A stretch of DNA of 64,000 nt from Calvatia gigantea (GCA_025093985.1 JACAAK010000004.1:62001-126000), one strand, 5' to 3'; shown: positions 11,685 to 25,000, counted from the first letter of the stretch. The notes: a model not told the origin generated them from the sequence alone. Program-made: numbers and translations.

Positions 11685-12562
11685 ATGTCTCTCCCTGAAT
11701 CGCATCCCAAAGCACATGAACATTCAAGCAAAACTTGCCCCGTAACTGGAACCCACACGTTTTGTCCTCCCCAACCAGGTGACAGTCGCTCGCCATGTCC
11801 CGCGCTCAATACTATGGCAAATTATGGGTACATGTAAGGCTCACCCACTCTTGTTCAAGTTACACTTCGTCGATCTAACACACACATAGCAACCGTAATG
11901 GGAAGAACCTCTCTGCTTTCCAAATTTCTCGTGGGCTGAAAGCCTGCTACGGCCTTTCGACGCCGCTATCCCTTTTCCTGTCATACGTCGGCTTTGCGAT
12001 GCTTAAACGTGTCCGACCTATCGACCTCTACGAGATTGGGAAACACAACGCAGTAGAGCACGATGCCAGTCTTGTCCACCATGACACGCCACCGGGGGAG
12101 GTGTTTGCTCCTATCCAGATTGACCAACAACTCGTGACTGAGCTTATCAATGATGTCAAGCCCACCGAGGACGGAGAGACGCCAGGACGGCAATCACTCA
12201 TGAACGCTGTTGACGTGGCCCGTGCCCGTATTCGTCGGGAAAAGACATCCAAACCCCTCGATAAAGTCCATGCCGAGATTGCCCGGGGAGAAATGGCAAT
12301 CATATTGGGGGTGTGGGAGACCAAGTCGAAGGATAAGGCCGGGGTGCCTGCCGAATGGATGCGCAGGTGGATTGGACATGAGGAGCTTCCTGAGGGTTGG
12401 AAGCCAACCCATAAGCAAGGGCTCTTGGATACAGTGAAACGTGCCAAGTCGATTCGAACAGCAATGGAGGAGATGCGAAACGCTGAAGCAAACACCCGAT
12501 CCACCTCTCCTACTGATGCTTCTTCCACCACGTCTACGGCGAACGAGAAAGCGAAGTTGTGA
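11685..12562 (+). CDS. Heme-thiolate peroxidase (chloroperoxidase / peroxygenase superfamily)
   Basis: Two exons (intron about 11834-11889), about 273 residues. The motif PCPALNTMANYGYI supplies the cysteine that ligates heme iron in this superfamily, and VEHDAS is the conserved Glu-His-Asp motif that holds the acid-base glutamate. Further family blocks are NRNGKNLSAFQISRGLKACY, KPLDKVHAEIARGEMAII and VPAEWMRRWIGHEELPEGWK, then HKQGLLDTVKRAKSIRTAM. The C-terminus is a Ser/Thr-rich tail. There is no N-terminal signal peptide; the leader is polar and His/Pro-rich, and one hydrophobic stretch follows the PCP motif (LSTPLSLFLSYVGFAML). It may therefore act inside the cell or be secreted by another route. 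Reactions in the family include halide oxidation and oxygen insertion into organic substrates; the substrate here is unknown. Confidence 0.88.
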
Positions 12563-13733
12563 TAATATCTCCCTCCCGCTCTCGCATTGTTCAGCAGTTG
12601 CCTAAGGTGATGACTTGCCGCCCGACTTGATTGGATACGACTGCGATGACGAATGGAATGCTCCACAAGGGGCAGTTGCTAACAGCATGTAATATACGTC
12701 ATGTTTATGATAATGTACCACGATCTCCATAATATCTATTACACTACATATGTTGCTGCCTCCCAACAAATGACAATTACTGGCTGAGCTCCCGTGAAAA
12801 GTTTCATGCACCCAGGCCTCCCCATCAGCGCTTCAGCACCCAAAGATACCTTCACCTAACCACTTTAATACCTCGTTACGGTTGTAGTACTCCCGAAAGA
12901 TGGCACAGGATAGACACAATGGACACATCTTTCAGCCTAACCTACCACCACGCTCTGGTATGATTTAACGCACTTAATCCAAAATGGCGCACACCCTGAC
13001 TCTAAATACCTTGGCTCCTGCAGTAGCTCTTCATAAGGGGTTAGGATGCCTCAAGGTTTAACGTCGTCGCCGGGCTTCAGATTTCAAGATAGGTTTTAGA
13101 CGGTTCGGATTTATCGGAGATTCCTCTTGCGGCATTGCCATACTTGGTGCTCCTCTGCCACCCCTTCCGGATAAGCAGGGTACAACAACACGACGTACCA
13201 CCAACCTGAACAGTTCCTACTTGGCCTTGGCGAGGCAGCCACTTACCCGTGGACACTTTGGTCCCTCGATTCCAACGGCCTATCTCTCTTATATCACAGC
13301 CCAGGAGAATTGCCATCGTGACCAGTGTATCTGGTGCTGCATTTCCAAAATAAACGGCCGCTTCGTTCGATGGGAACTTGGAGTCTAAATATCGCACCTA
13401 AGCTTCTGATCCATTCATAGCGTAGGAATCGTCTTGGAGAAACTTCGGTCAAAGTGGGCAATCGACACTGTGGAGCTCGTAATCCAGAAGCGACCGGCTA
13501 GCTTACCCTCTGTTTTCGAGGTCACCTGGTTTTCTCCGCCTCCTTATTTTCAGACGGCCAGCGAGGACGGTACGAAGCGGCTGGGTTATACTCAATGCCA
13601 CCGGGGACCGCACTGACTCCTCCCGGGACGTTGAACATGTGGAACCACGTCCTCGCCATAATAAAACGGACCTGGAAATTTCGTAAAGTGTGCACCCTTC
13701 CACCGTATCCCCTCGTCAAGGGACCACAGTACA
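12563..13733 (+). other. Intergenic stretch, no gene recognised
   Basis: About 1.2 kb. One minus-strand frame at 13077-13397 (106 residues) is open but has no recognisable motif or codon pattern. The rest is broken in all frames. It presumably contains the promoter of the GH3 gene. Confidence 0.4.
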
Positions 13734-16700
13734 ATGGCAGGCCAAAAGAGTTTTTTGTTATTATCCGTTTTACTGTCATACCTCTCCCTCACTTCTCTCG
13801 CCCGCGAGCCTTTTGAGGTTAGGGACGACCTACATTTTAGCCTTGAAGCCCGTCAGGCCAACAAGGATGGCTCGGTTCCGGTCTACAAGAATCCGAAATC
13901 TTCAATAGAGGCACGCGTCAATGATCTCTTACCACGAATGACCTTGGAGGAGAAGGTCTCCCAGTTGTAAGAGCGAGGGTACTGGTTTTCGTCAATGAGT
14001 TCCTCATTCTGTACAGAATTCAAGGTGATATTAACGGCTGGATGGACATGCGCAACCCGCTGGACAATACGCTCGTTCATAATGATACAGGCTTGGTGAG
14101 TTGCTGGATTTTTTGTGTATACCTCCTGCAATGCTAAAGGCGTTCCATCTAGGCGCGCATGATGAGCACTCGAGCGGGCAGCATTTGGGCGGGCTATCAA
14201 ACCCCGTGGGAGAAATTAGTCTATGCCGTCACCGTTGGGCAGAAGTATCTGATGGAAAACACGACGTTGGGAATTCCAGCACTCTTCCAGTCTGAGGGTA
14301 TGTACCCAGACGTCATGTTCTCCTCCCTTGCTTAAAGATTGTCTCGCAGGATTGCATGGTTTCACCGATAATGGGACTATCTTCCCTTCCCCCATTGGCC
14401 TTGCGGCGTCCTTTGACACACAGCTAATCCATGACATGGCGAACGTGGTTGCGACAGAAGCTGAGGGACTTGGCATCAATCACGTTTTTGCTCCAGTTCT
14501 CGACCTCGCGCGTGAGTTGAGATGGGGTCGTATCGAAGAAGGATTTGGTGAAAGCCCCTACCTCACTGGTGAAATGGGCTTCGCATATGTTCATGGCGTG
14601 CAAGATGGTAGACGCCGGAATGTAAGCTCTACGGCTATCGCTCGTGTGGCCGCAACCTGCAAGCACTTCGCAGCATTTGGATCACCTCAGGGCGGATTGT
14701 GAGTGACGACCGTATTTTCTACGAATGCCAATATTTATGCTGGAGCCAGGAATCTCGGCCAAGTTTCTGGGGGAGAACGGGAACTTCGGACTACTTACCT
14801 ACGGCCATTCCACCGTGCTTGCTTAGACTCACTTTCCATCATGACCGCGTACGCAAGCTACGATGGCATTCCTGCAGTGGCTAATTCTCGTAAGATCGTT
14901 ACCGACTTTTTTATGGCCCTTCTCATGCTAAAATCTTCTGCAGATCTCCTGACCGACATCGTGAGTGTACAAAAGTCTTATCTCAACTTCTTCCAAATAA
15001 CGATCCTTCTCAGCTCCGAAAAGAATGGGGATACAAGTACTGGGTCACTTGTGATGCTGGCTCTTTCGACCTTCAGATCACGATGCATGCAACATGTGAC
15101 ACCCGTGAATGTGCAGCTAAGGCAGGTCTTGAAAGTGGGCTAAGTGGTGAAATGGGTGGTGGTGCGTATCATGGTTCCTTAGCAACTTTCTTACTTCCCA
15201 AACATCGTGCCACCAGGCACGTATACGTACGAGACTCTTCCACAACAAGTGAAATCGGGAAAAGTAAACATCAACTTCATCGATGACACGGTGAGGTTCC
15301 TGTTGCGCACAAAGTTCTCCCTTGGTCTCTTTGAGAGTGAGTGGCTAGTTCCCCCGTCAGGAATTTTCTAATGTCTTCCAGACCCGTACCCTTACGCGGA
15401 TTACCTCTCGTCTCTCCGGACGCCTGCTTCACAAGCTGTCCTCCAGCGTGCTGACCGCGAAACCATTGTCCTTCTGGAGAACAAGAAAAATGTGTTACCG
15501 CTCAGCCAAAGCATTGGGTCCATTGCATTAATCGGTCCTCAAGTCAACCGCGTATCGGTATGGGTTTAACTCATTCCCCAGATTGAATCAAAGCTGACTC
15601 GATCCAGTTCGGTGATTACGTCTTTTTCAATGCCACCAACAATGCCATCAGTCCTCTCGACGGGTTCCGCCAACATATGGCAAGCATCTCTAGCACAACT
15701 AAGATCAATTTTGCCCAAGGTGCTCAACTCTGGTCGAATGATCACTCCGGCTTCCCCGAGGCTGTTCAAACAGCCCAGAACTCTGATGCCGCCATTGTTA
15801 TGGTAAGTTTGGTTAAAGCACCACCTCGAGTCAATTCATTGATTGTACGCACAGGTTGGAACGTGGTCCCTCGATCAAACTTTGCTTTGGACTCCGGGTA
15901 CTAATGCAACAACTGGAGAACATCGCGATCAATCTGATCTCGGTCTTGTTGGTGCCCAACTTGAGCTTATCAAGGCGGTTCAGTCGACTGGAAAGCCAAC
16001 CATCGTTGTATACGTCACCGGGAAACCAATTGCCGAGCCTTGGGTCAAGGACAGTGAGTCACTGAATTCATTTCATAACTTGAACTTGGGCTGACGGGCA
16101 CGTAGATGTCGATGCGATCATTCACCAATTCTACCCCGGCGAGTACGGAGGTATGAGCGCCTTTCACTCAGTTGTTCACATCCTTGACACACCGGCGTAG
16201 GTCGTGCTCTTGCGGAGGTGATCTTCGGAGATGTCAATCCTTCCGGCAAACTCTCTGTATCTGTTCCCCGTGATGTCGGGACGACGCCGGTTTTCTACAA
16301 CTATCTCAAAGGTGGACGACCCAACGCTAACCCCGGCGCAATCCTCGATGATAGTACTCTCCACTTTGGAAACCAGGTATGCAGACCGCCAAACTCGCGT
16401 TGAGCCCTGAACGTTGCGACTAACATAACTTTCTCAAGTACGTCCTCAACACTCCGCAGCCCCTCTGGAGCTTCGGCCATGGTTTAAGCTACACCACATT
16501 CAAGTAGTGAGTCAATTCGCCTAATACCGAGAAACATCCCCCCTCATGGTTTAAACAGTTCTGGCCTGAGACTCTCACCGTCTACTGTCAATCGAAACGC
16601 CAAATCATTCAGGGTTTCAGTCAATGTCGCTAACACTGGTTCTCGCACTGGAAAAGAGGTCGTTCAAGTATATGCCACGGATGACCGCAGTTCCGTCGCA

Positions 16701-16960
16701 ACGCCCAATCAAGAGCTTGTCGCTTTTACTAAAGTCGAGATTCCGTGAGTCTAATTCCCTCCTTTCCCCATTCCTTAGGGCATTTTTACTGATGAAGATG
16801 AAGTGCTGGCCAATCTAAGACCGTGGCGCTTGATATAAACGTTCAAGATCTTGGTCTATGGTCGCGTGATAATCGTTGGGTCGTTGAGCCTGGCACATTC
16901 TCGATTAAAGTTGGCACTAGCGACCAGATATTCCAAAATGCGACATTGACTATGTCGTAA
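13734..16960 (+). CDS. Secreted GH3-family glycosidase (beta-glucosidase/beta-xylosidase type)
   Basis: A glycoside hydrolase family 3 enzyme with signal peptide (MAGQKSFLLLSVLLSYLSL, then TSLA). About fifteen short introns are removed without meeting a stop. Blocks in order: RVNDLLPRMTLEEKVSQ, FQSEGLHGF, FPSPIGLAASFDTQLIHDMA, INHVFAPVLDLARELRWGR, GFGESPYLTGEMG, ATCKHFAAFGSPQGGL (spliced at 14700), then GGERELRTTYLRPF and VTCDAGSFDL, where the Asp is in the position of the catalytic nucleophile. The C-terminal alpha/beta and fibronectin-III-like domains follow (VLLENKKNVLPL, IGPQVNRVS, FYPGEYGGRALAEVIFGDVN, PSGKLSVSVP, LWSFGHGLSYTTF, VVQVYATDD). It should release glucose or xylose from oligosaccharides or glycosides outside the cell. 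Substrate choice within GH3 cannot be read here. Confidence 0.9.
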
Positions 16961-17688
16961 AACCAGACTTGTAGTATCAATGGGCAATGCAACTTTTCTC
17001 GTATCTTTATTATTCGTGCCCAAATCCCGTTAGTACCTTGGACCCCAACAAAACAAATGAACGACGTCCCGTGGTCGGAGTTAGTTTTCCGGAGGTTGTC
17101 TTGCGTTCAAGGCGGTGCAAAGGGTTGCGTGGAAGACGCTCAGAATGCCTCCTTAGCATATTCATAGTCCGGTGCAAGCGCCACCCGGCACCAATGTTAC
17201 GAACTTTATGTTTTCGCACTCTATTTTGGCTTGGACGACGACATGGGAAGTACCCTAGGAAAATCAATTCCCATCCAAATTTCTGCTAGAAGACACAGCG
17301 TGGTACGCTTAGGATTCTTGGCAATTTCCACAGCCCTGCCATAAGAGTGACATTCTCTCGGGAGTTGTTGTGTAACTGACTCGCAACTTTGCTTGGAAGA
17401 ACGTGTACTTACCTCGACTCTCCAAAATCATCAAGGTGAACCCCACTGGGGGCTGCCAACAATCCGTCCAACAATATAGAACCCCTTTCTTGGTCCACAG
17501 TAGGTCATGCTAATGAGTTTGATAATTTCTAGCGCGCTAATGAGTTTGATAATTTCTAGTGCGTTGATGAGGTTCCAAAATCAAATCTCAAAATATCCCA
17601 AGCTAAGATGCCCACTTCTCACTAACGCGATGCACTTATGTTGATTATTTTGCGGAATAACTCGAGCAGTAGGAAACACAATATTCTG
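16961..17688 (+). other. Intergenic stretch with a short tandem repeat
   Basis: No gene seen. Frames of up to 100 residues near 17000-17290 lack any recognisable family and lie on both strands. Includes the 27-base tandem duplication at 17509-17562. Confidence 0.4.
17509..17562 (+). repeat. 27-base direct tandem repeat, two units
   Basis: GCTAATGAGTTTGATAATTT plus CTAGCGC is followed directly by a copy differing in one base (CTAGTGC), then a partial third start. It lies about 130 bases upstream of the TATA box of the small secreted protein gene. Confidence 0.8.
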
Positions 17689-17696
17689 TATAAAAG
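17689..17696 (+). promoter_or_regulatory. TATA box of the small secreted protein gene
   Basis: TATAAAAG lies 81 bases upstream of the ATG at 17770. Confidence 0.6.
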
Positions 17697-17769
17697 CTCC
17701 AAATAATCGGAAGGAACAGAACCAACGTGGTATAACAACCTCTCAGAGCCCAACTGCTAACTCATCGCC

Positions 17770-18272
17770 ATGAAGTACATCACTGCTGTTGTTCCCTTTG
17801 CTCTGGCCTTGGCTGCTATGGCCAATCCAATTGACCTCCAATCTCGCCAGGCCCAGCCACAGTGCAACATGGCCAGTAAGTCTCGCGTAGCGCTATTGTT
17901 AAAGATCTTCGGTGACACTTGCTCCAGATTGCGTCGGGACCATTGTCCGTACAGTTCCAGGGTTCCTTTCGCCTTGTGGGGCAGCCGCCCAAAACCTCCA
18001 AGGCATTCAGATGGCCCAGTCTCAGGGCCAGCCACCAAGTGAGTCTCTGTTTTCGTTGAGGTTGTCATCTCTGTTTCCTAACCCGAAATGCCCAAAGGCC
18101 AAGCCAATGCGTTTGGTCTTGTCGCTAACGGAGCACAATGTGTCGCAGTGTCTATTTCCGCTGGTTTCGGTATCGTGAGTCACGTTTTGTTCTTGGGTGT
18201 GTCAACCGAAGCTCATATATAAAACCTCCTCAGCCGGCTGCGTGTCAGGGTTGCCCTGGCACCTCTAAATGA
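17770..18272 (+). CDS. Small secreted cysteine-rich protein
   Basis: Four exons give about 115 residues. It starts with a signal peptide (MKYITAVVPFALALAAMANP) and a short pro-like stretch ending LQSRQ. The mature part has six cysteines, in QCNMANCVG, LSPCGAAAQ, GAQCVAV and AACQGCPGTSK, with no adjacent Cys-Cys pairs, so it is not a hydrophobin. Splice phases agree at all junctions (introns about 17876-17929, 18040-18100 and 18175-18235). It resembles the general class of basidiomycete small secreted proteins of unknown role. A clear TATA box lies upstream. Confidence 0.72.
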
Positions 18273-18976
18273 GGACTTAATATGAGAAGAAGTAAATGAC
18301 TAGACAGATTGAAGGAATGTGGTTTGAGAGATTATGTTGAATTTGCTGAAATGAATCAAATGAGATGTAGTGACTTTCCGGAGTGTCTGAGACGCCTTGA
18401 AGCCAAGTAGGCCGAAGTCGCGCCGGTTCGCGTATTCAATAAGATTGGTGGAGGCCTAAGGGGGGTATTTATATTTGAAATGAGAATGAGAGGAGTCAAC
18501 CAGAGTCAATACGCAGGGTTCCAAACGCCAGAGAAACGGGGAGTCACTTCGTGCCTGTTTACCAAGGGTGGACGGAGCTACAGAATTGCTACCGCACAGA
18601 AAGTTGGTCACAGACGCAGCGGGTTAATGAATGTCTGGTTGTTTGGTTGGGCGAGATGTGCCCAAGGGATGGAATGTTGCTGTCCGTGTGGACTTTCCAG
18701 AGGACCTGATAAGTAACAAGGTTGATTCACCAGCTGTAAGCAGTGCAAAAGAAACTTGGCTCGTTCGCCAGGCACGCACGAGGCCTGGATTCCTCGAAAT
18801 TCCCTTCTCGTCGCATGGCTTCGCTGAGCCAACGAAATTGAAATTGTCCGTTTGTGGTCAGGCCTCAAGCCTCAGGGTTGGGTTCACCTGTGATGCGTGA
18901 CATTCATTTCTGCACCCAAACAAATCCCATCGATGATCTCGTTTGTGGTTCAGTTGAATTTATCCCCTTCCAAGCG
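18273..18976 (+). other. Intergenic stretch upstream of the ankyrin gene
   Basis: No gene recognised. The last 150 bases (from about 18830) are the promoter-proximal part of the ankyrin gene, since the same sequence recurs upstream of the degenerate copy at 49.7-50.9 kb. Confidence 0.45.
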
Positions 18977-18988
18977 TATATATATAAA
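18977..18988 (+). promoter_or_regulatory. TATA box of the ankyrin-repeat gene
   Basis: TATATATATAAA, 60 bases before the chosen ATG at 19048. The paralogous copy near 50.8 kb has a similar box at the equivalent place. Confidence 0.55.
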
Positions 18989-19047
18989 CATGGCTTCCGA
19001 TAGGGGACATGCTGCGCCTTTTGCCATTCTGCTCCTTCTCTCAACTC

Positions 19048-22000
19048 ATGGCGCATTCTGCTGAAGGCCAAGCGTTTTTGACGCGTCTGAATTCTCTTCC
19101 TGATCGCCGCGGAGCCAACCTCGATGACGTGCTTAAGCCATCTCTCGAGGCCGAACAAGAAATGAGGAAACTCTTCGCCCAGGACAAAACCAATACACGC
19201 CTGAATAACCCGTATGTCGGACTCATCGATGTCTTTGGACCTGATACGGGTGCCATTCGCAAGTCATATCCGCGTGTTATCGACTCCTCCAACGAGGAAG
19301 AGCTCACAGGCAAATACATCATGTCACTCGGGGATTCACAAAGAAGGAAACACAGCGAATCGTCGATGGTCGAGAATATTGACGAATTCAAAAAGAATTG
19401 GTCGATTTTTACGGAAGGAAGCTTGTCACAGCTTTTTGATTGGAGTAATGTTGTCGCAGCTGGAGGAGCGGTGCTTTCGGCCTTGCTGCCACTACCGGAG
19501 GAAAGTAAGAAGAGCAAGCGGGCAATCAGGAAGCACTATCATTCTGTCGCATATCCTTCATCAGATGTAGATCTCTTTTTATGGGGTTTGACTCCCGAAC
19601 AGGTGAGGGCCATCTTTCAGGGTGTCATCAGGATACTGAAGGATACTGACGGACGATAATAATAGGCTGAGAAGAAGATTGTCATGATATACGAGGCTGT
19701 CAGGGATTCTGTTCCATGGGACGTGACATGTATTCGCACCAAGCATACCGTTTCTATCCATTGTATGTCTTATGTTTTCTTAAATTGGATCTAATTGATG
19801 TTCCGTTCGTTTCTCAGCTCAATACCCTTATCGTTCCGTCCAAATCGTTCTCAGACTATATCATTCCCCCGCCGAAGTTTTGGCTGGTTTCGACGTCGAT
19901 GCCCCGTGCTGCGCTTATGATGGTTCGTCCCCTTGTGCTACGCCTTTCTCTTTGTTTTCAAAATGCCATCAAACGTCAGGTGAACGTGTTTGGGCCAACC
20001 CGCGTGCTGTAATGGCCATGATGCGCCAATGCAACACCATTGACGTCACTCGGCGCTCTCCCTCCTACGAAGTCCGCCTCGCAAAATATGCCAGTCGTGG
20101 CTTTGAAGTCTACGTGCCTAACCTCAGACGTAGCGATATTGATCCTACGGTGCGCATACCCTATTTCCTTTACTGGGACTACCTTGAGTCCTTAACTTAC
20201 CGTGGCTCAGATTTATGAACGCTCGATTATCAAGATTCAAGGCCTCGCTCGTCTCCTTGCCCTTGAGAAACTCCGGAGCGCCGCAGCTCGAGACACGTTC
20301 CTCGAATCTCGTCGCGACCTCAGAGGGCGTCCCTTCGCATTACGCAGGTCTGGAAATAGGAAAAAACGCAAGTACAAGGGGGACATGAAGACTGAGGTCG
20401 GTGGATTGGAGATGAACGATTACAATGTTGCATCGTTGCACATTCCTTACGGGCCTGGGTGGAATGCACAGAGAATCGAGAAGCTGGTTTATCAGACCGT
20501 GCGTGCTGTGCGACTATATCTCGTCTAGTTTTTTCATTGCAGCTACAGGACCTTGGAATGAACTCGACCTTCAACCCGAAGAATAAAGGTCGTCGACTTC
20601 ACCGTCATCCAGCGTTCTTCGGTACTGTCGAGGAGTGCATGGAAGATTGCTGCGAGGTGCGTTTAGCCCCTTGTCCTTTGTTCACCTCCCGCCTGACGTG
20701 ATCGAAGCATTGTCCAGCACCGATTGACGAAGATGAACGTGTGCTACAAAAGGAGGAAGACGAGAACTACATCCGTGGTCGTATCTCCTTTATCCAAGAA
20801 GACCCAGGCCGTCAAACCATGTCTGGTAGCTTCAACCCAATTGACGAAGGCGAATGGTCCGAACAAGTCTACATTCGACCCACTCAAAAACTCTTCAATG
20901 CCATCGCGGCACACGACCTCAACCTCGTGCGAACCCTCCTCAACGAGAACAAAGTCGCGCATACAATCGATTTAAAAAATCGGGACCACGTTGGCAGGAC
21001 GGCGCTACACCTGGCAATTTTAATCAAGGATGAGGAGATTGCGAAGGTGCTTGTGGATGAAGGGTGCAGGATGGTCGCAAGACTCGTGGACGGGAGGACC
21101 GCATTACACTTGGCGGCACAATATGGGCTAAATTCGTTGATTGAACAGATGCTCGAGAAGAGTAAAGTCAACAAAGAGGTGGCGGAGAACAAGTTGATGG
21201 AGAAGGGGAAAGAAGCTGATGAACGTATGGAGGTTGACTCTAATCCCAAGCCTACAGCTATGGATATTGAAAGGCCGTCATCGGAAGATGATTGGAGTTC
21301 TGACGAGGATGATAGCAAGGTGGACGACGCTGACGATGTGGGTACAGAGGGGGTGTCAGAGGAAGACTATGACGATTTGGAGAGCGGAAGCAAGACAAAG
21401 GAAACGAAAGCAAAGGAAGAAAGGAAATCTGATGGCGAGGTCCCCGAAGACGAGGAAGGCGAGCCAGATGTTCTCGACGTCAATGCCATAGACTGGGACC
21501 AGGGCTTTGCACCTCTTCATTATGCCGTCCTCTACAGCACACGTTCTACTGTCGATATCCTCCTCAGGAACGAAGCAGACATCCACCAAGCTGCAGTTGC
21601 GCCATCCAACAATTACTGGGAACGCGATAAAATGATCCTCCCGCTCTTCCTCATCCTCGTTCGCTCAGATGAAAATGTCGCCATGGACATAGCCGAACGC
21701 CTCCTGGAGGGTGGTGCATCGTCCTCTACTGTTGATGCCGATCTGATTACGATTTTGCATTACGCGGTATTTGCAGGAAAACTGAAGATGTTGGATATGT
21801 TTCTGAAGAAGGACCCTGGTGCACAAAAGGCGCTAGATTTCCCGTCTGTGAGGAACGGGAGCTCAAAATTCCCAGTTGTATCTGCCATTGCAAAGGGATC
21901 ATATGCGGTGCTTTTAACCCTGCTGGCACACGGAGCGAAGCTTAATCCTACCGGAGCTGATGTCACCCGAGCGAAGGCGATCAGGTCAGTTTTTTGGGCG

Positions 22001-25000
22001 CCGTTTCGTTAAAATCTTCGAGACTCACATTTGAACAGTGGCAAGACGGATACACGTGTCTGGGGATACGGCGGCATCGAAGATTACTCTTCAAAGATCT
22101 ATCGGCCTGTGGAGAGCGCATTAGTCGCAGGAGATTATATTGTCGATGTCCTCTTCGAACTGGGCGCGGAGATTAACACCGGGACATATTCCTCGCGAGA
22201 GACTTATGTTAGACCAGAAGACAAGAAGACAATATTGGACTGGGTTGTCAGCTCTCTCGATACCCTCGCCGCTCGCATTAAAGACATCAAGAAGGGGTCG
22301 AATCTCCTTGATAAAAGGGGGGTGGAGGATGCATACGTTCCTCCAGCAAAGATCACCTCCTGGAAGGAATATTTCCGTGATTTCTGCGAACAATACACAA
22401 CCACTTACAACCAGACGTCGCAGGAGCGTCTCGAGAAGGAGAAGAAAGAGAAGCTAGAGCGGCTTGAATCGCTCGAACGCCTGAACGAATATCTGCAGCA
22501 TGTCCGCTCAACCTTGGAATCGATGGGCGCGAAGACTTGGTCCCAAGTCTATGGCGATCCTGAAGCATCCGGAGGGAATATCCACCAACGTCGCCTCGTG
22601 CCCCAGGCTCTCGTCAGTGCGAGCAGTGAGCAACCCAAGCCCAGGTATGCGATTGTGTCGAACAGCTACCGGAAAGAATGGGTCCAACACGATTTGTCCG
22701 AGCGCTATGACGAACTTTTTGAGGCGGCATTTAGGGGCGATGATGCCAAGGTTGAGAAGCTGTGTGTTCCCAGTGGAGAAGAGTCGGATGCGAACGTTGT
22801 CCCACTGCAGATTACAGTTGAGCATCACGCAGATGGGACTATGGTTGGCGTCTCCCAGACTGGTGGGTGTCCTCCTTCACTTTATGGTTTACTCGACCGC
22901 CGACATTTTTGACTTAGGCTTAACTCCTTTGTATGCGGCTGTTGCTGGCAAGCAGTGGAATACCGCGAAGCTTATAATGGGTATTGCTGCTGCTCAGTAT
23001 CACAAAGAGGATGACGATAGTGAGGAACGCCTGCAGGCTGCTCTGTTCGATTTAGGTATGTACCCCCGGATACCTATAATTCTGCTATTCATGGCCTTTT
23101 TCCAGTTGACGAAGATGAAGACGCAACGGGCGATGACGATAGCGACTACTCAGACGATACTGTCGACAACCGCCAACCACAGGTCAAATTCGTGGATATT
23201 GCCAAGAAAATCACCCTCCGCACCGAAACTCACCCCTTCACCTTGCTCAATGCTTCGATCACTTATACCTTGAACGAAAAAATCGTCCACACTCCCTTAC
23301 TAACAAAAACCATCAACGAGAACAATTTCGAGGCCTTCGTACACCTCCTCAATATCCAGGATCTTGTCAAGACCAACTCATATACCCAACAAAGCGCACT
23401 TTTCAGGTCAATCCTTGAGGCAGACAACCCCAAGTTCCTTGACGAGTTCATTCGCCGAACTGGTGTCGGTATCGACATTGAGAGCATTCGCAAAACTTAT
23501 GAAGATGATTACCCCATTGCGCTCAACGACCAGAACCGACTCTACCTTGGTCTCAACATCCACGGCAAGAAACGGGCTGACCTTGCACGCAAGGGTGATC
23601 CAAATGCTCCCAACGAGACGAGACACATCCCGATCGTCTGGGATGCCGTTTCCGCCGGAGCGAAGTCGATCATTGAGTATCTTGCGTCCGAAAAGCCCCT
23701 CGCCGCCTATAAGTACCACGGAACGAACGGGGATGGTGACAGAGCAGAATGGCTGAGGCATTGCAAGATTTTGGAGTCCTCATTGAATGAATGGCTTGGT
23801 TGGAGTATTAGTCCGGTTGGGGAGAGCCCGTTGACGATGGCTGTTCTGCGGAATCAGAAAGATGTCTTACCAGTGTTATTTACTAAGGCAGCGAAGCTCA
23901 TGGGTTCTGCCTTGCACACGAAGTGAGCTATTTTTTTTTTCAAAAATTTGGCGCGGGCATGTGACGCTGATGGTCGGGTTGCAGGATCAAGTTCTTGGGT
24001 TTCAACGTGCTGTTACTTGCGGCGGCCAAAGGCCGCGCTAAGGAGATCTTCGACTTCCTACTCAAGAAAGGCGTGTCTGCTTTGGAGAGTGATCCTGAAA
24101 AAGGGTATGTTCACTTCTCGTGCCGAATAAGTTGCCGTTGACGCTAGTTTTAGGTGGAACATTTATCACTGGATCTGCCTCAACAAACAGGGAGAGCTGC
24201 TTGAGTACCTCCTCGAAAGGCTCCCTCACGATATCAGTGAAGAATTGTTGGCGCAGAGGTCGAAAAAGAAACTCAATACTGTGCGCCGTGCTTGACGTAC
24301 TTACGTTGACCTTGACTAATAAGCTCTATACAGCCCCTTCAGATCGCAGTCAAAATGGGTGCCCTCCGTCTCGTCAAAGCCATTCTCAGCTTCACCCAAG
24401 ATGGTCTCCTCGTTTACGACGCCCACGGATTCACGCCCCTGCACAATGCCGTCCGATTAGGTTACTCCCTTATCATCCAAGAAATCCTCAAGTCCATACC
24501 CCAAGAAGGACTCTACCTCGAAAACGGCGTCGGGAAAACCCCATATGAGGATGCCGAGAAGCGTGCTATGAGACCGACTACCGACAGGATTTGGGTAATG
24601 AATCCATCAACGCTGCGAGACGTCACCAATATCCGCACCAAAACAGATGTCTTGGAGGTAGAGAATGAATCACAAAGCATCACTGAAACCATGGCTCGCC
24701 TCGTTGACAATGGGACGCTTAAGAAGGGGTCGCAATTGGCCAACGTGTTCGCGAAGTTCGTTTCAGCGACTGGAGACCGGCTGGTTAAAGCTAGGGCAGC
24801 TAAGAGCGAGGCTGAGGGGTCCGAAAGCAAGGCGAATGTCGATATCATAGACACCAAAGACAGCATGGCGACTTTCGAGGCAATTGCGAAGGCGGTCGAA
24901 GGAAACGAGGCGAAGAGGACGCTCATACATCTAAAGGATGTGCAGTTGTCCGTCCAGACGGATCTGGATAGATTTAATTACGGGGACACCGCCCGCGATC

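Noticed and set aside
17770..18272. Hydrophobin
   Set aside because: Length and secretion fit, but there are six cysteines and no adjacent pairs; hydrophobins have eight with two Cys-Cys pairs.
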